Shown piece after piece: positions 51,980 through 58,864 of a stretch of 64,000 nucleotides of DNA; positions within the stretch are counted from its first letter, which is position 1, and every line of letters begins with the position of its first letter. Both the position numbers and the translations under genes were made by a program. Below the pieces are notes generated by a model, which saw nothing but the letters and a program-made list of their open reading frames with translations, was not told where the DNA came from and did no database searches. Origin of the DNA: Saprospiraceae bacterium (lineage in GTDB: Bacteria > Bacteroidota > Bacteroidia > Chitinophagales > Saprospiraceae); assembly GCA_019638455.1 (NCBI GenBank), contig JAHBTU010000001.1, positions 1,131,501-1,195,500 of the forward strand, in the 5' to 3' direction.

Positions 51980-53257
51980 TTAATCCTTTTCCGCCCTCAC
52001 CAAAAACTTGTTCTTCTTCCCATTTTCTACCATGATGTATTTTCCGTGCATCAAATCCGCCGCCGAAACGGTCGTGTTCAAATCGCTGATTTTCTGTTTG
52101 TTGACAGAAATGGCGTTGTTCTGAATCGCCTTTTTGGCCTCGCTGCGGCTGGGTAGGATGCCCGTTTTCTCGGACAAAAAATCGAGGATGTCCGCGCCAT
52201 TTTGAACGACGGACAAAGCGACTTTCGGTGAGGGGATTTCTTCTGCCACCTGCGACAACGTGCGGGCATCGAGGCCGTGCAAGGTGCCGGCATCGGCTTT
52301 TGGGTCGAACAACAGTTTTGAAACCGCGAGCACGGATTCGTACTCTTCTTGGCCGTGCAGGCGCACGGTGATTTCTTCCGCAAAAACGCGCTTGATTTCT
52401 TGCGGGCTGGCATTAGCCTCCAAAGCCTCGATTTCCTCCTTCGATTTTAGGGAAAAATAACGCAGGAACTTTGGCAGGTCGCGGTCGTCGGCGTTGAGCC
52501 AAAACTGGTAAAAACGGTAGGGGCTGGTCAGGTTCGGGTCGAGCCAGATATTGCCCGCCGTGCTTTTGCCAAACTTGGTGCCGTCGGCCTTGGTGAGCAA
52601 AGGCGTGGTGAGGGCGTGCAGTTTGGCATCGTCAATTTTGCGCCCGAGTTCCACCCCGGCGGTGATGTTGCCGAACTGGTCGGAACCACCCATTTGCAAG
52701 GTGATGCCATATTGTCTGTGGAGCAAAACGTAGTCGTAGCCTTGCAAAAGTTGGTAACTGAACTCGGTGAACGAGATACCCGTCTCCAACCTGCGCTGAA
52801 CACTTTCTTTCGACATCATGTAATTGACTGTGAGGTATTTGCCCACGTCTCGCAGAAATTCGAGCACGGTCATGTTTTGCCAGAATTCGAGGTTGTTGAG
52901 CAGCAGCGCGTGATTGGGCTTGGCGGTGTCGAAGTCGAGCAATTGTTTGATTTGCTCTACCTGACGTGCGGTGTTGCGGTCAAGTTCGTCGTAGCTTTTG
53001 AGTTCGCGCTCCGCGTCCTTGCCGCTGGGGTCGCCGATGCGCCCGGTGGCGCCGCCCATGAGCGCGACGGGCTGGTGGCCAGCGCGCTGGAGGAAGGTGA
53101 GCAGCATGATTTGGACATAGTTGCCGATGGTGAGCGAGGGCGCGGTGGGGTCGAAGCCGATGTAGCCGCGCACGGTGCCGCTTTTGAGGTGTTCTTCTAT
53201 GCCGGGCGTGACGTCGTGGATGAGGCCGCGCCATTTGAGTTCGGAGATAAAATCCAT
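51980..53257 (-). CDS. tyrS: Tyrosyl-tRNA synthetase
   Basis: This class I synthetase charges tRNA-Tyr. The protein is 425 residues from the ATG at 53257 (MDFISELKWRGLIHDVTPG). The Rossmann core has GYIGFDPTAPSLTIGNYVQI, in which the usual HIGH signature reads TIGN (residues 43-46). The KMSKS-type motif appears as KFGKS. Other marks are QLLQGYDYVLLHRQYGITLQ and GGSDQFGNITAGVELGRK (tyrosine binding). A C-terminal S4 RNA-binding domain (SRSEAKKAIQNNAISVNKQK) is present. A downstream neighbour on the same strand is the LVIVD gene, 132 bases away. The altered HIGH motif is discussed separately. Confidence 0.93.
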   Translation of the reverse strand: MDFISELKWRGLIHDVTPGIEEHLKSGTVRGYIGFDPTAPSLTIGNYVQIMLLTFLQRAGHQPVALMGGATGRIGDPSGKDAERELKSYDELDRNTARQVEQIKQLLDFDTAKPNHALLLNNLEFWQNMTVLEFLRDVGKYLTVNYMMSKESVQRRLETGISFTEFSYQLLQGYDYVLLHRQYGITLQMGGSDQFGNITAGVELGRKIDDAKLHALTTPLLTKADGTKFGKSTAGNIWLDPNLTSPYRFYQFWLNADDRDLPKFLRYFSLKSKEEIEALEANASPQEIKRVFAEEITVRLHGQEEYESVLAVSKLLFDPKADAGTLHGLDARTLSQVAEEIPSPKVALSVVQNGADILDFLSEKTGILPSRSEAKKAIQNNAISVNKQKISDLNTTVSAADLMHGKYIMVENGKKNKFLVRAEKD

Positions 53258-53429
53258 AGTAATTGGTGAGTGGTTTATCGGCAATTCGTGATTTTTGGCT
53301 TGGAGAATTTTGTTTCGGAAACAAAAGTTTCCAAAGTAGGGGCAAAATTAGGTTTTGCATGAACAGTCAACGAAGATGTTTTGCTTGTTTTCTTTTTTGC
53401 CGTAAAAGTGTTCGATTAAAAGGTTCTTC

Positions 53430-53437
53430 TAATTTTG
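53430..53437 (+). promoter_or_regulatory. Bacteroidota -7 promoter box of the permease operon
   Basis: TAATTTTG fits TAnnTTTG, 20 bases before the ATG at 53457, the first gene of a three-gene overlapping operon. Confidence 0.6.
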
Positions 53438-53456
53438 CCTTGTAAAAACTCGATGT

Positions 53457-53777
53457 ATGGCTCAAAAAACATTTTTCCTTCTACTTATTGCGCTGGCCTT
53501 TGTCAACTGCAACAAAGAAATCGAATCGGTGGAAGTGCCACCGTTTTCTGTTTATCCGAATCCCAGTTTAGGTGTCGTGCGAGTTTCCTTGAATCCGGCT
53601 GTCACCACCTTTGCCAACGTGACGCTCTACGACCGCAACGGAAAAACCCTGCAAACGGCGACATTGCTTCCTCAAGAAACAGTCGCTTACCAACTGGGTG
53701 AAGACGGGATTTACTACTTGGAAGTCCTCGTTGACAATCAACGTTTCAAAGAAGAAATCCTCAACCTCACCCCATGA
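53457..53777 (+). CDS. Small lipoprotein consisting of a T9SS-sorting-domain-like fold
   Basis: A 106-residue protein. The lipoprotein signal is MAQKTFFLLLIALAFVNC (cysteine at residue 18). After ten residues comes a sequence that reads like a type A T9SS sorting domain: FSVYPNPSLGVVRVSL, VTLYDRNGKTLQTATL and GIYYLEVLVDN. No other domain is present. Sorting domains normally end large cargo, so a lipid-anchored stand-alone copy is unusual. Its stop overlaps the next start (ATGA), so it is translationally coupled to the gene at 53774. Confidence 0.7.
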   Translation: MAQKTFFLLLIALAFVNCNKEIESVEVPPFSVYPNPSLGVVRVSLNPAVTTFANVTLYDRNGKTLQTATLLPQETVAYQLGEDGIYYLEVLVDNQRFKEEILNLTP

Positions 53778-54502
53778 TAAAGCGACTTTCGATTTTTATC
53801 TTCTTTGTTTTCAACTGTTTGTGCACCGCCAATGCACAGATGCAGACTTGGTGCGTCCACCTGAACGGTAACGAGTATTACCCCATCAATGCGCCAGAGA
53901 AAGGTTACTACCCGATTCTGTGGTATTCGAGCACGAAAGGGCGCGGCGTGCTGCTCGGCGGGTTTGGGGGAGGCGTTTCATGGAGCAACAGGCTGAAAGG
54001 CAAATGGGGGCTGAAAACGCAGGTCAATGTGTTCCGTTCTCGCTACTACGATGAGCCAGTCATCGTCCTTGACGAGAATGGTTTTGCTTATGGCGCGGTC
54101 ATCGGCATCGCCACCAACCTCAACCTTTCAGCCTTAGGCATTCCTCGATACTCGGTTGCGGACTGGCTGGACGTGGGGGCTGGCTTGGGACTTCAAAGCG
54201 TTATTTTGGCGAAATCGGACTATGGGAAGGCAGAGATTTTTGGCGAGGAAAAAGAATTGAATTTCACCAATAAATCCCTCCAACCTGTCGTGTTGGTGCT
54301 GCCCGTCGAAACCACCGTGTATTTTTGGAAAAGGTTCTCTTTTTCTACCCGTTTGGAATTCGCGTTGACGAAAGCATCCCGCTTGCCGTATGCTTCCAAC
54401 GAACGCTCCATGCTCCTCGTCTTGGAAGCGGGCTATCGCCTCAACAGAGCTAACAAACCGATGCCCGTCACTGATAACCAACAACCAACCTCCGCATTTT
54501 GA
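53774..54502 (+). CDS. Exported outer-membrane-type protein of unknown function
   Basis: A 242-residue protein with a signal peptide (MIKRLSIFIFFVFNCLCTANA). The mature part has barrel-like strands (GVLLGGFGGGVSWSNRLKGK, WGLKTQVNVFRSRYYDE, AYGAVIGIATNLNLSALGIP, RFSFSTRLEFALTKASRLPY). The family was not recognised. It overlaps the lipoprotein gene by 4 bases at its start and the permease gene by 4 bases at its end (TTGA), so the three are one translational unit. Coupling to a LolC/FtsX-type permease hints at lipoprotein or envelope transport. Confidence 0.65.
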   Translation: MIKRLSIFIFFVFNCLCTANAQMQTWCVHLNGNEYYPINAPEKGYYPILWYSSTKGRGVLLGGFGGGVSWSNRLKGKWGLKTQVNVFRSRYYDEPVIVLDENGFAYGAVIGIATNLNLSALGIPRYSVADWLDVGAGLGLQSVILAKSDYGKAEIFGEEKELNFTNKSLQPVVLVLPVETTVYFWKRFSFSTRLEFALTKASRLPYASNERSMLLVLEAGYRLNRANKPMPVTDNQQPTSAF

Positions 54503-55794
54503 ACCTTCCCTTCTTCATTGCCCGCCGCATCGCATTCTCCGGAGAAAACAATTTCTCCCGTGTCATCATACGCATCGCACAGGCGGCGGTGGCGCTTAGC
54601 GTGGCCGTGATGATAGCGGCAACGGCGCTTATCGCGGGGTTCAAACACGAAATCAGCCGAAAGATTTTTGAGTTCTGGGGACACATCCATATTTCCGACA
54701 CGGCCTACTCGCTTTCTTTTGAGCCAATACCCATCGAGCGCGACCAAGATTTTTATCCGTCGTTAGACACGGTCAGGAGCATAGATTATTTCGAGGAGGC
54801 GCAGGTCTGGGGAATGCCAATGGGCCGCGAAGTGGAGAAACGTTCGCGTGGCGGCATTCGCCACATTCAGGCATTTGCCCACAAGCCCGGCATCATCCGC
54901 ACAAAAACGGCGATGGAAGGCATCATCCTCAAAGGCATCGGGCAAGATTTTGACTGGAACAACTTGATGCCTTACTTGCAGGAAGGCCAACCGATTGCTT
55001 TGGGCGACACGGTCTCGCGCGACATCATCATCAGCAGACAAACCGCAGACCGATTGCAGGTAGGCGTGGGCGACCGATTCATCGTCCATTTTGTGAAAGG
55101 AGGCGAACAGCTGCGCCGCCGCTTTCAAATATGCGGCATCTACAAAACAGGCTTGGAAGAGTATGACCGAAAATTTGCCATCTGCGACATCCGCCAAACA
55201 CAGGAACTGCTCGGCTGGACGGAGGGGCAAGTGGCGGGCTTTGAAATCTGGCTCGACGACTTGCGCGACCTCGACCTTTACAATGAATACATCTATTCAG
55301 AGGTGCTGCCACCCGACTTGCTTTGCGTTAGCATCCGCTCCAAGTTCCCCGCCATCTTCGAATGGTTGCAATTGCAGGATTTGAACGAGGTGGTTATTCT
55401 GGGACTCATGCTTGCGGTGGCGATTATCAACATGGTCACCGCGCTGTTGGTGCTGGTGCTGGAACGCACCACCATGATTGGTGTCTTGAAGGCGCTGGGC
55501 GAAACCAACCGCCGCATTCGGCGCATTTTCCTGTATTACGCCGCAGTCATCACTTTGACGGGGATGTTCTGGGGCAATTTGCTGGGACTTGGATTTTGTT
55601 ATCTGCAAGAAAAATTTCGTTTCATCACCCTCAACGAAGCCGATTACTATCTTTCTTATGCACCAGTGAAAATCAATTGGTTGGCGGTGTTGGGGGTAAA
55701 TGTAGGCACCTTGGCGGTCACGCTGCTCTTTCTGATATTGCCTTCGTTTTTGGTGTCGAAAATCGCACCCGTGAAGGCGATACAATTCAAGTGA
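54499..55794 (+). CDS. FtsX/LolC-type ABC transporter permease
   Basis: A 431-residue membrane protein with the MacB/FtsX layout. One N-terminal membrane segment (VALSVAVMIAATALIAGFK) precedes a large periplasmic domain (about 60-285) and three C-terminal segments (VVILGLMLAVAIINMVTALL, AAVITLTGMFWGNLLGLGFC, VGTLAVTLLFLILPSFLVSK). The start is a TTG at 54499, overlapping the stop of the preceding gene. LolC/E-type proteins extract lipoproteins from the inner membrane together with the ATPase LolD. No ATPase gene is in the window, so the partner is encoded elsewhere. Confidence 0.88.
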   Translation: MNLPFFIARRIAFSGENNFSRVIIRIAQAAVALSVAVMIAATALIAGFKHEISRKIFEFWGHIHISDTAYSLSFEPIPIERDQDFYPSLDTVRSIDYFEEAQVWGMPMGREVEKRSRGGIRHIQAFAHKPGIIRTKTAMEGIILKGIGQDFDWNNLMPYLQEGQPIALGDTVSRDIIISRQTADRLQVGVGDRFIVHFVKGGEQLRRRFQICGIYKTGLEEYDRKFAICDIRQTQELLGWTEGQVAGFEIWLDDLRDLDLYNEYIYSEVLPPDLLCVSIRSKFPAIFEWLQLQDLNEVVILGLMLAVAIINMVTALLVLVLERTTMIGVLKALGETNRRIRRIFLYYAAVITLTGMFWGNLLGLGFCYLQEKFRFITLNEADYYLSYAPVKINWLAVLGVNVGTLAVTLLFLILPSFLVSKIAPVKAIQFK

Positions 55795-55885
55795 AAAAAT
55801 CTGGGACAAAAATTTCTCCCATCTCTTTTCTTTGTGCTTCGATATTGCCACCCATCACATCATCTACTTAAAATCCTTATCTGCT

Positions 55886-56176
55886 ATGCAAACCCTGCCA
55901 CTTTTTCAAACCGAAGAAGGCTCCTTGACAAGCCTCTCTTTACAGCCCCAACCATCCAGTTTTTCCGCAGAATACGACGACGATGAACTTGAAGAGCCTT
56001 ACGAAGAGGGCGAAGACGACGAGGAGTTTATGGACGACTACGATGAGGATGATTTTGAGGGTTTTTCGGAAGACGACGAAGACTTCGACATGGGAGAAGA
56101 AGATGAATTCGACGACGACTTATTCGACGATGAAGAAGAAGAAATGGGCTACGAGGAAGAAGAGGAAGAGGAATAA
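55886..56176 (+). CDS. Extremely acidic small protein 1
   Basis: A 96-residue protein (ATG at 55886, MQTLPLFQTEEGSLTSLSLQ). After a 35-residue head it consists almost only of Asp and Glu with interspersed Phe/Tyr/Met (for example DDEFMDDYDEDDFEGF-like stretches, ending in a run of Glu). The family was not recognised. A second acidic gene follows 205 bases later with a different head, and both lie downstream of the permease gene. The composition suggests binding of basic proteins or cations, or a disordered chaperone-like role; this is inference. Confidence 0.6.
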   Translation: MQTLPLFQTEEGSLTSLSLQPQPSSFSAEYDDDELEEPYEEGEDDEEFMDDYDEDDFEGFSEDDEDFDMGEEDEFDDDLFDDEEEEMGYEEEEEEE

Positions 56177-56380
56177 TACAAGGTCGAACCAGTCTTTTCG
56201 GCTAAGAATGCGAAATGGCTTATGAGAAAAATTTTGCGAAAAGCACAGGTAAATTTTGAGTGAACCGAAGCACCTTTTTCTTAATGACAACTTAGCTGCC
56301 CCTTTCTTCGACGACACTCGTTTAGAATCTTCCTTTGTGTGGCAAGTTCACCATTTTCAAACATTAAAAATCGCCACACC

Positions 56381-56578
56381 ATGCAATTTGAAGAAACACT
56401 CGATGTGCAAGAAATCGGCCTGAGCTCCGACGAGACTTCTGCCGAAACCACCACCGCGCTGCTCAACGAAGATGAGCCGGAGGAAGAAGAAACGGAAAGC
56501 GAAGAAGAGGCAGAGGAGGATGAAATAGAGGAAGAAAACGAAGGGGAAGAGGAGGGGGAAGAAGGTGAGGAAGGTTGA
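56381..56578 (+). CDS. Extremely acidic small protein 2
   Basis: A 65-residue protein (ATG at 56381, MQFEETLDVQEIGLSSDETS). The second half consists almost only of Glu with some Asp, Gly and Ala. It differs from the neighbouring acidic protein in using Glu rather than Asp/Phe. A strong GC-rich terminator follows 26 bases after the stop. The reading frame could be a chance product of GA-rich DNA, but the terminator and the tandem arrangement favour a gene. Confidence 0.5.
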   Translation: MQFEETLDVQEIGLSSDETSAETTTALLNEDEPEEEETESEEEAEEDEIEEENEGEEEGEEGEEG

Positions 56579-56604
56579 GTAACGCACTCCGGCTTTATGC
56601 GACT

Positions 56605-56644
56605 TGCCCCGCCCCGCACGCATCGGGGCGGGGCATCTGTTTTA
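56605..56644 (+). terminator. GC-rich terminator
   Basis: A perfect 12-bp stem (TGCCCCGCCCCG / CGGGGCGGGGCA) with a 7-base loop, followed by TCTGTTTTA. It overlaps the stop codon end of the minus-strand gene at 56642 and can serve both converging genes. Confidence 0.8.
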
Positions 56645-57172
56645 CTCGCCCAACACTTCCAACTGCAAGATGAGGCCTGAATGAAGGCACTGGTGCACTT
56701 CGACCACTTGCCCCGGCATCACCTGCCGAAATTTTTTCAACACAGGTGATAGTTCTCCCAACTCAAAGCGATACGCCCCGATTTCGTAAATCTGTTCAAG
56801 TGGGCGCGCCCCCTCCTGTTTGAAATGAACCTTTTCCACCTTCCCGAATATCACACGTTTTTTGCCAGCATCCAAGTCGCGGAACAATCGCAGCGCAAGT
56901 CGAGGGTGTTTTTCGAGTAAAAAAAAGGTGCTTGCCAACACAAGACAGAGCGTGAATATGACTGCCAAAACCCAAAGGGAAGACTGCAAACACGAAACCC
57001 AGAATGCGACCATCAGCACTGCAACAGAAAGGACATACAACCCCATCCAGAGTAGTTTCGCCCGCAATTTGCTTGCTATCAGGCGTTTGTCTTTTCTCGA
57101 GAAAGGGATGATGCGTTCGCCGGGTCTCATGTTCGAGCGCAAAATTCGGGCGGCTGACAGGCTATCGAGCAT
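56642..57172 (-). CDS. Two-segment membrane protein of unknown function
   Basis: A 176-residue protein with a basic cytoplasmic N-terminus (SRKDKRLIASKLRAKLLW), two closely spaced membrane segments (WMGLYVLSVAVLMVAFWVSC and LWVLAVIFTLCLVLASTFFL) and a C-terminal soluble part (VIFGKVEKVHFKQEGARPLE, PVLKKFRQVMPGQVVEVHQC) that looks like a small beta domain. The family was not recognised. An internal ATG at 57130 is an alternative start. It follows the DciA-like gene by 43 bases on the same strand. Confidence 0.6.
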   Translation of the reverse strand: MLDSLSAARILRSNMRPGERIIPFSRKDKRLIASKLRAKLLWMGLYVLSVAVLMVAFWVSCLQSSLWVLAVIFTLCLVLASTFFLLEKHPRLALRLFRDLDAGKKRVIFGKVEKVHFKQEGARPLEQIYEIGAYRFELGELSPVLKKFRQVMPGQVVEVHQCLHSGLILQLEVLGE

Positions 57173-57215
57173 GAAGATGCGAGACTTTACGATAACTTAA
57201 AGTACGCAACCATCC

Positions 57216-57506
57216 CTACCGTATCACCACATCCTTGATATACTCCTCCCCCATTTCTTCGTTGAGCAGGCTTTTGATTTTGTCCTTCGAGTAAGACAGC
57301 TCGTGCTTGAGTGGTGCGGAAAGGATGGTGAGGTGCAGTACGTTTTTGCGCACGGATATATTGGAAGTGTAAGTCGCAATCGTCTTGCCCATGAGTTTTT
57401 CCCAAAGCATTTTCACGCGCGTCTCGTCCAGCTGCGGCTTCAGGCGAAATTCCCTGAGCATATCCTGCATGGCCTCTTGAAGCGAATTGTCGTTTTTCTT
57501 TTTCAT
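57216..57506 (-). CDS. DUF721/DciA-like protein
   Basis: A 96-residue protein (ATG at 57506, MKKKNDNSLQEAMQDMLREF). The pattern WEKLMGKTIATYTSNISVRK followed by NVLHLTILSAPLKHELSYSK is that of the DUF721 domain. DciA proteins with this domain load the replicative helicase DnaB in bacteria that lack DnaC. The short length corresponds to the domain alone, as in most Bacteroidota. The function here is inferred from the domain. Confidence 0.8.
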   Translation of the reverse strand: MKKKNDNSLQEAMQDMLREFRLKPQLDETRVKMLWEKLMGKTIATYTSNISVRKNVLHLTILSAPLKHELSYSKDKIKSLLNEEMGEEYIKDVVIR

Positions 57507-57618
57507 GGGCAAAATCACTTTGTGCAAATGTATGACAGGGCGGGAGCGTCTTGTCTTTTATACCTTGATTCTCTCGGATTTATCAGATGCTCATGGCAGC
57601 GCAAGGCGTAAATCCTGC

Positions 57619-58524
57619 TCACAACCAATCAATGCCTTTCTTGAGCAGGTTCAACGTCGCAGCCTCAGGGCTGCCCGGCTCTGGTTTGAAATTGTACGCC
57701 CAATGTGCCACCGGCGGCATGCTCATCAGGATGGACTCTACCCGACCGTTGGTTTCGAGGCCGAATTTTGTGCCCCTGTCCCACACCAAATTGAATTCCA
57801 CATAGCGACCGCGTCGAAGCATTTGCCAGCGTTTTTCGCGCTCGCCCCACGGACGATTTTGTGCCCGACGCAACAATTCCGTGTACGTCGGGGCAAACGT
57901 TTCGCCCACCGCCACCGCAAACTCGAAAAGTTTATCCTGCGAAAGACCGCATTTTTCATCCAAGTAGTCGAAAAAAATGCCGCCCACCCCGCGCGTTTCT
58001 TGGCGATGTTTCAGAAAAAAATAGTCATCGGCCTGCTGCTTAAAATCAGGGTAGAACGCGGGATGAAAGCGGTCGCAAGTATTTTTTAGTTGCTGGTGAA
58101 AAAACCGGGCATCGTCCTCCACAATATAATGTGGCGTCAGGTCAATGCCCCCACCAAACCACCATCGCCCGGTGCCAGTCTCGAAATAGCGCACATTTTT
58201 ATGGATGATAGGCGCCATCGGGCTGTGCGGATGCAGCACGATGCTCACGCCCGTCGCAAAAAAATCGGTTGGGGGTAATTGCATACTCTTTGCCACAGCC
58301 TCGGGCAGCGGCCCATGCACCGCGCTAAACATGACTCCGCCTTTCTCAATGATTTTTCCTTCGATGACCCGGCTACGCCCTCCCCCACCCTCTGGGCGGA
58401 GCCAGTTGTCTTCCAAAAACTTGCCGCCCCCGCCTTCGGCGGATTCGAGTTGGCGGCAGATGTCGTCCTGCAAGGTGCGGAAGCGTTCGGCGATTTGTTC
58501 TTTTGTCATTGCGCAATTCGTCAT
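57619..58524 (-). CDS. hemF: Oxygen-dependent coproporphyrinogen III oxidase
   Basis: This enzyme decarboxylates coproporphyrinogen III to protoporphyrinogen IX with O2 in haem synthesis. The 301 residues (ATG at 58524; the ATG at 58509 is equally possible) match the usual length of about 300. Family stretches are FLEDNWLRPEGGGGRSRVIE, GVSIVLHPHSPMAPIIHKNV, RYFETGTGRWWFGGGIDLTP, RGVGGIFFDYLDE, GRYVEFNLVWDRGTKFGLET and LMSMPPVAHW. The frame extends upstream without support. Its presence indicates an aerobic lifestyle. The DciA-like gene lies about 110 bases downstream on the same strand. Confidence 0.95.
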   Translation of the reverse strand: MTNCAMTKEQIAERFRTLQDDICRQLESAEGGGGKFLEDNWLRPEGGGGRSRVIEGKIIEKGGVMFSAVHGPLPEAVAKSMQLPPTDFFATGVSIVLHPHSPMAPIIHKNVRYFETGTGRWWFGGGIDLTPHYIVEDDARFFHQQLKNTCDRFHPAFYPDFKQQADDYFFLKHRQETRGVGGIFFDYLDEKCGLSQDKLFEFAVAVGETFAPTYTELLRRAQNRPWGEREKRWQMLRRGRYVEFNLVWDRGTKFGLETNGRVESILMSMPPVAHWAYNFKPEPGSPEAATLNLLKKGIDWL

Positions 58525-58693
58525 TGAGGTTATTGGAGCTTGAGAGGGCAAAGGTCTTTTTCCTTTTTGGTAGAATGTGAAAATAAGAGGTGATTTTTGG
58601 CTGAGGCGAAAAACAAAAGTTGACTCAGAACGAGTTGAGAAAAAGCGAATGTTAAAATCCAGGAAAGCCTTTTTTGAACAAAGCAACCGTACA

Positions 58694-58701
58694 TATCTTT
58701 A
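58694..58701 (+). promoter_or_regulatory. Possible -7 promoter box of the metzincin gene
   Basis: TATCTTTA resembles TAnnTTTG with one mismatch, 79 bases upstream of the ATG at 58780. The rest of the 255-base gap between hemF and this gene shows no reading frame. Confidence 0.3.
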
Positions 58702-58797
58702 AAGCATCCTAATGTTTAATGCCGCATCGAAGCAAATTCCTCACTCAATATTTTTCACAAAATTCAATTTTTCCGATTTATGAAAAACACAGCTTGT

Positions 58798-58809
58798 CCC
58801 CCCCCCCCC
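58798..58809 (+). repeat. Homopolymer of 12 C inside the signal-peptide region
   Basis: Twelve consecutive C follow ATG-AAA-AAC-ACA-GCT-TGT (58780-58797). With 12 C the frame from this ATG stops at 58900. With 11 or 14 C it runs through a good signal peptide (core LLATLLPLLVSSALTTAQ) into the metzincin gene. This is a candidate phase-variation or assembly-error site. Confidence 0.9.
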
Positions 58810-58864
58810 GAAATTTCAGACTCGCCTGTTAGCGACTTTACTACCACTGCTGGTTTCCAGCGCT

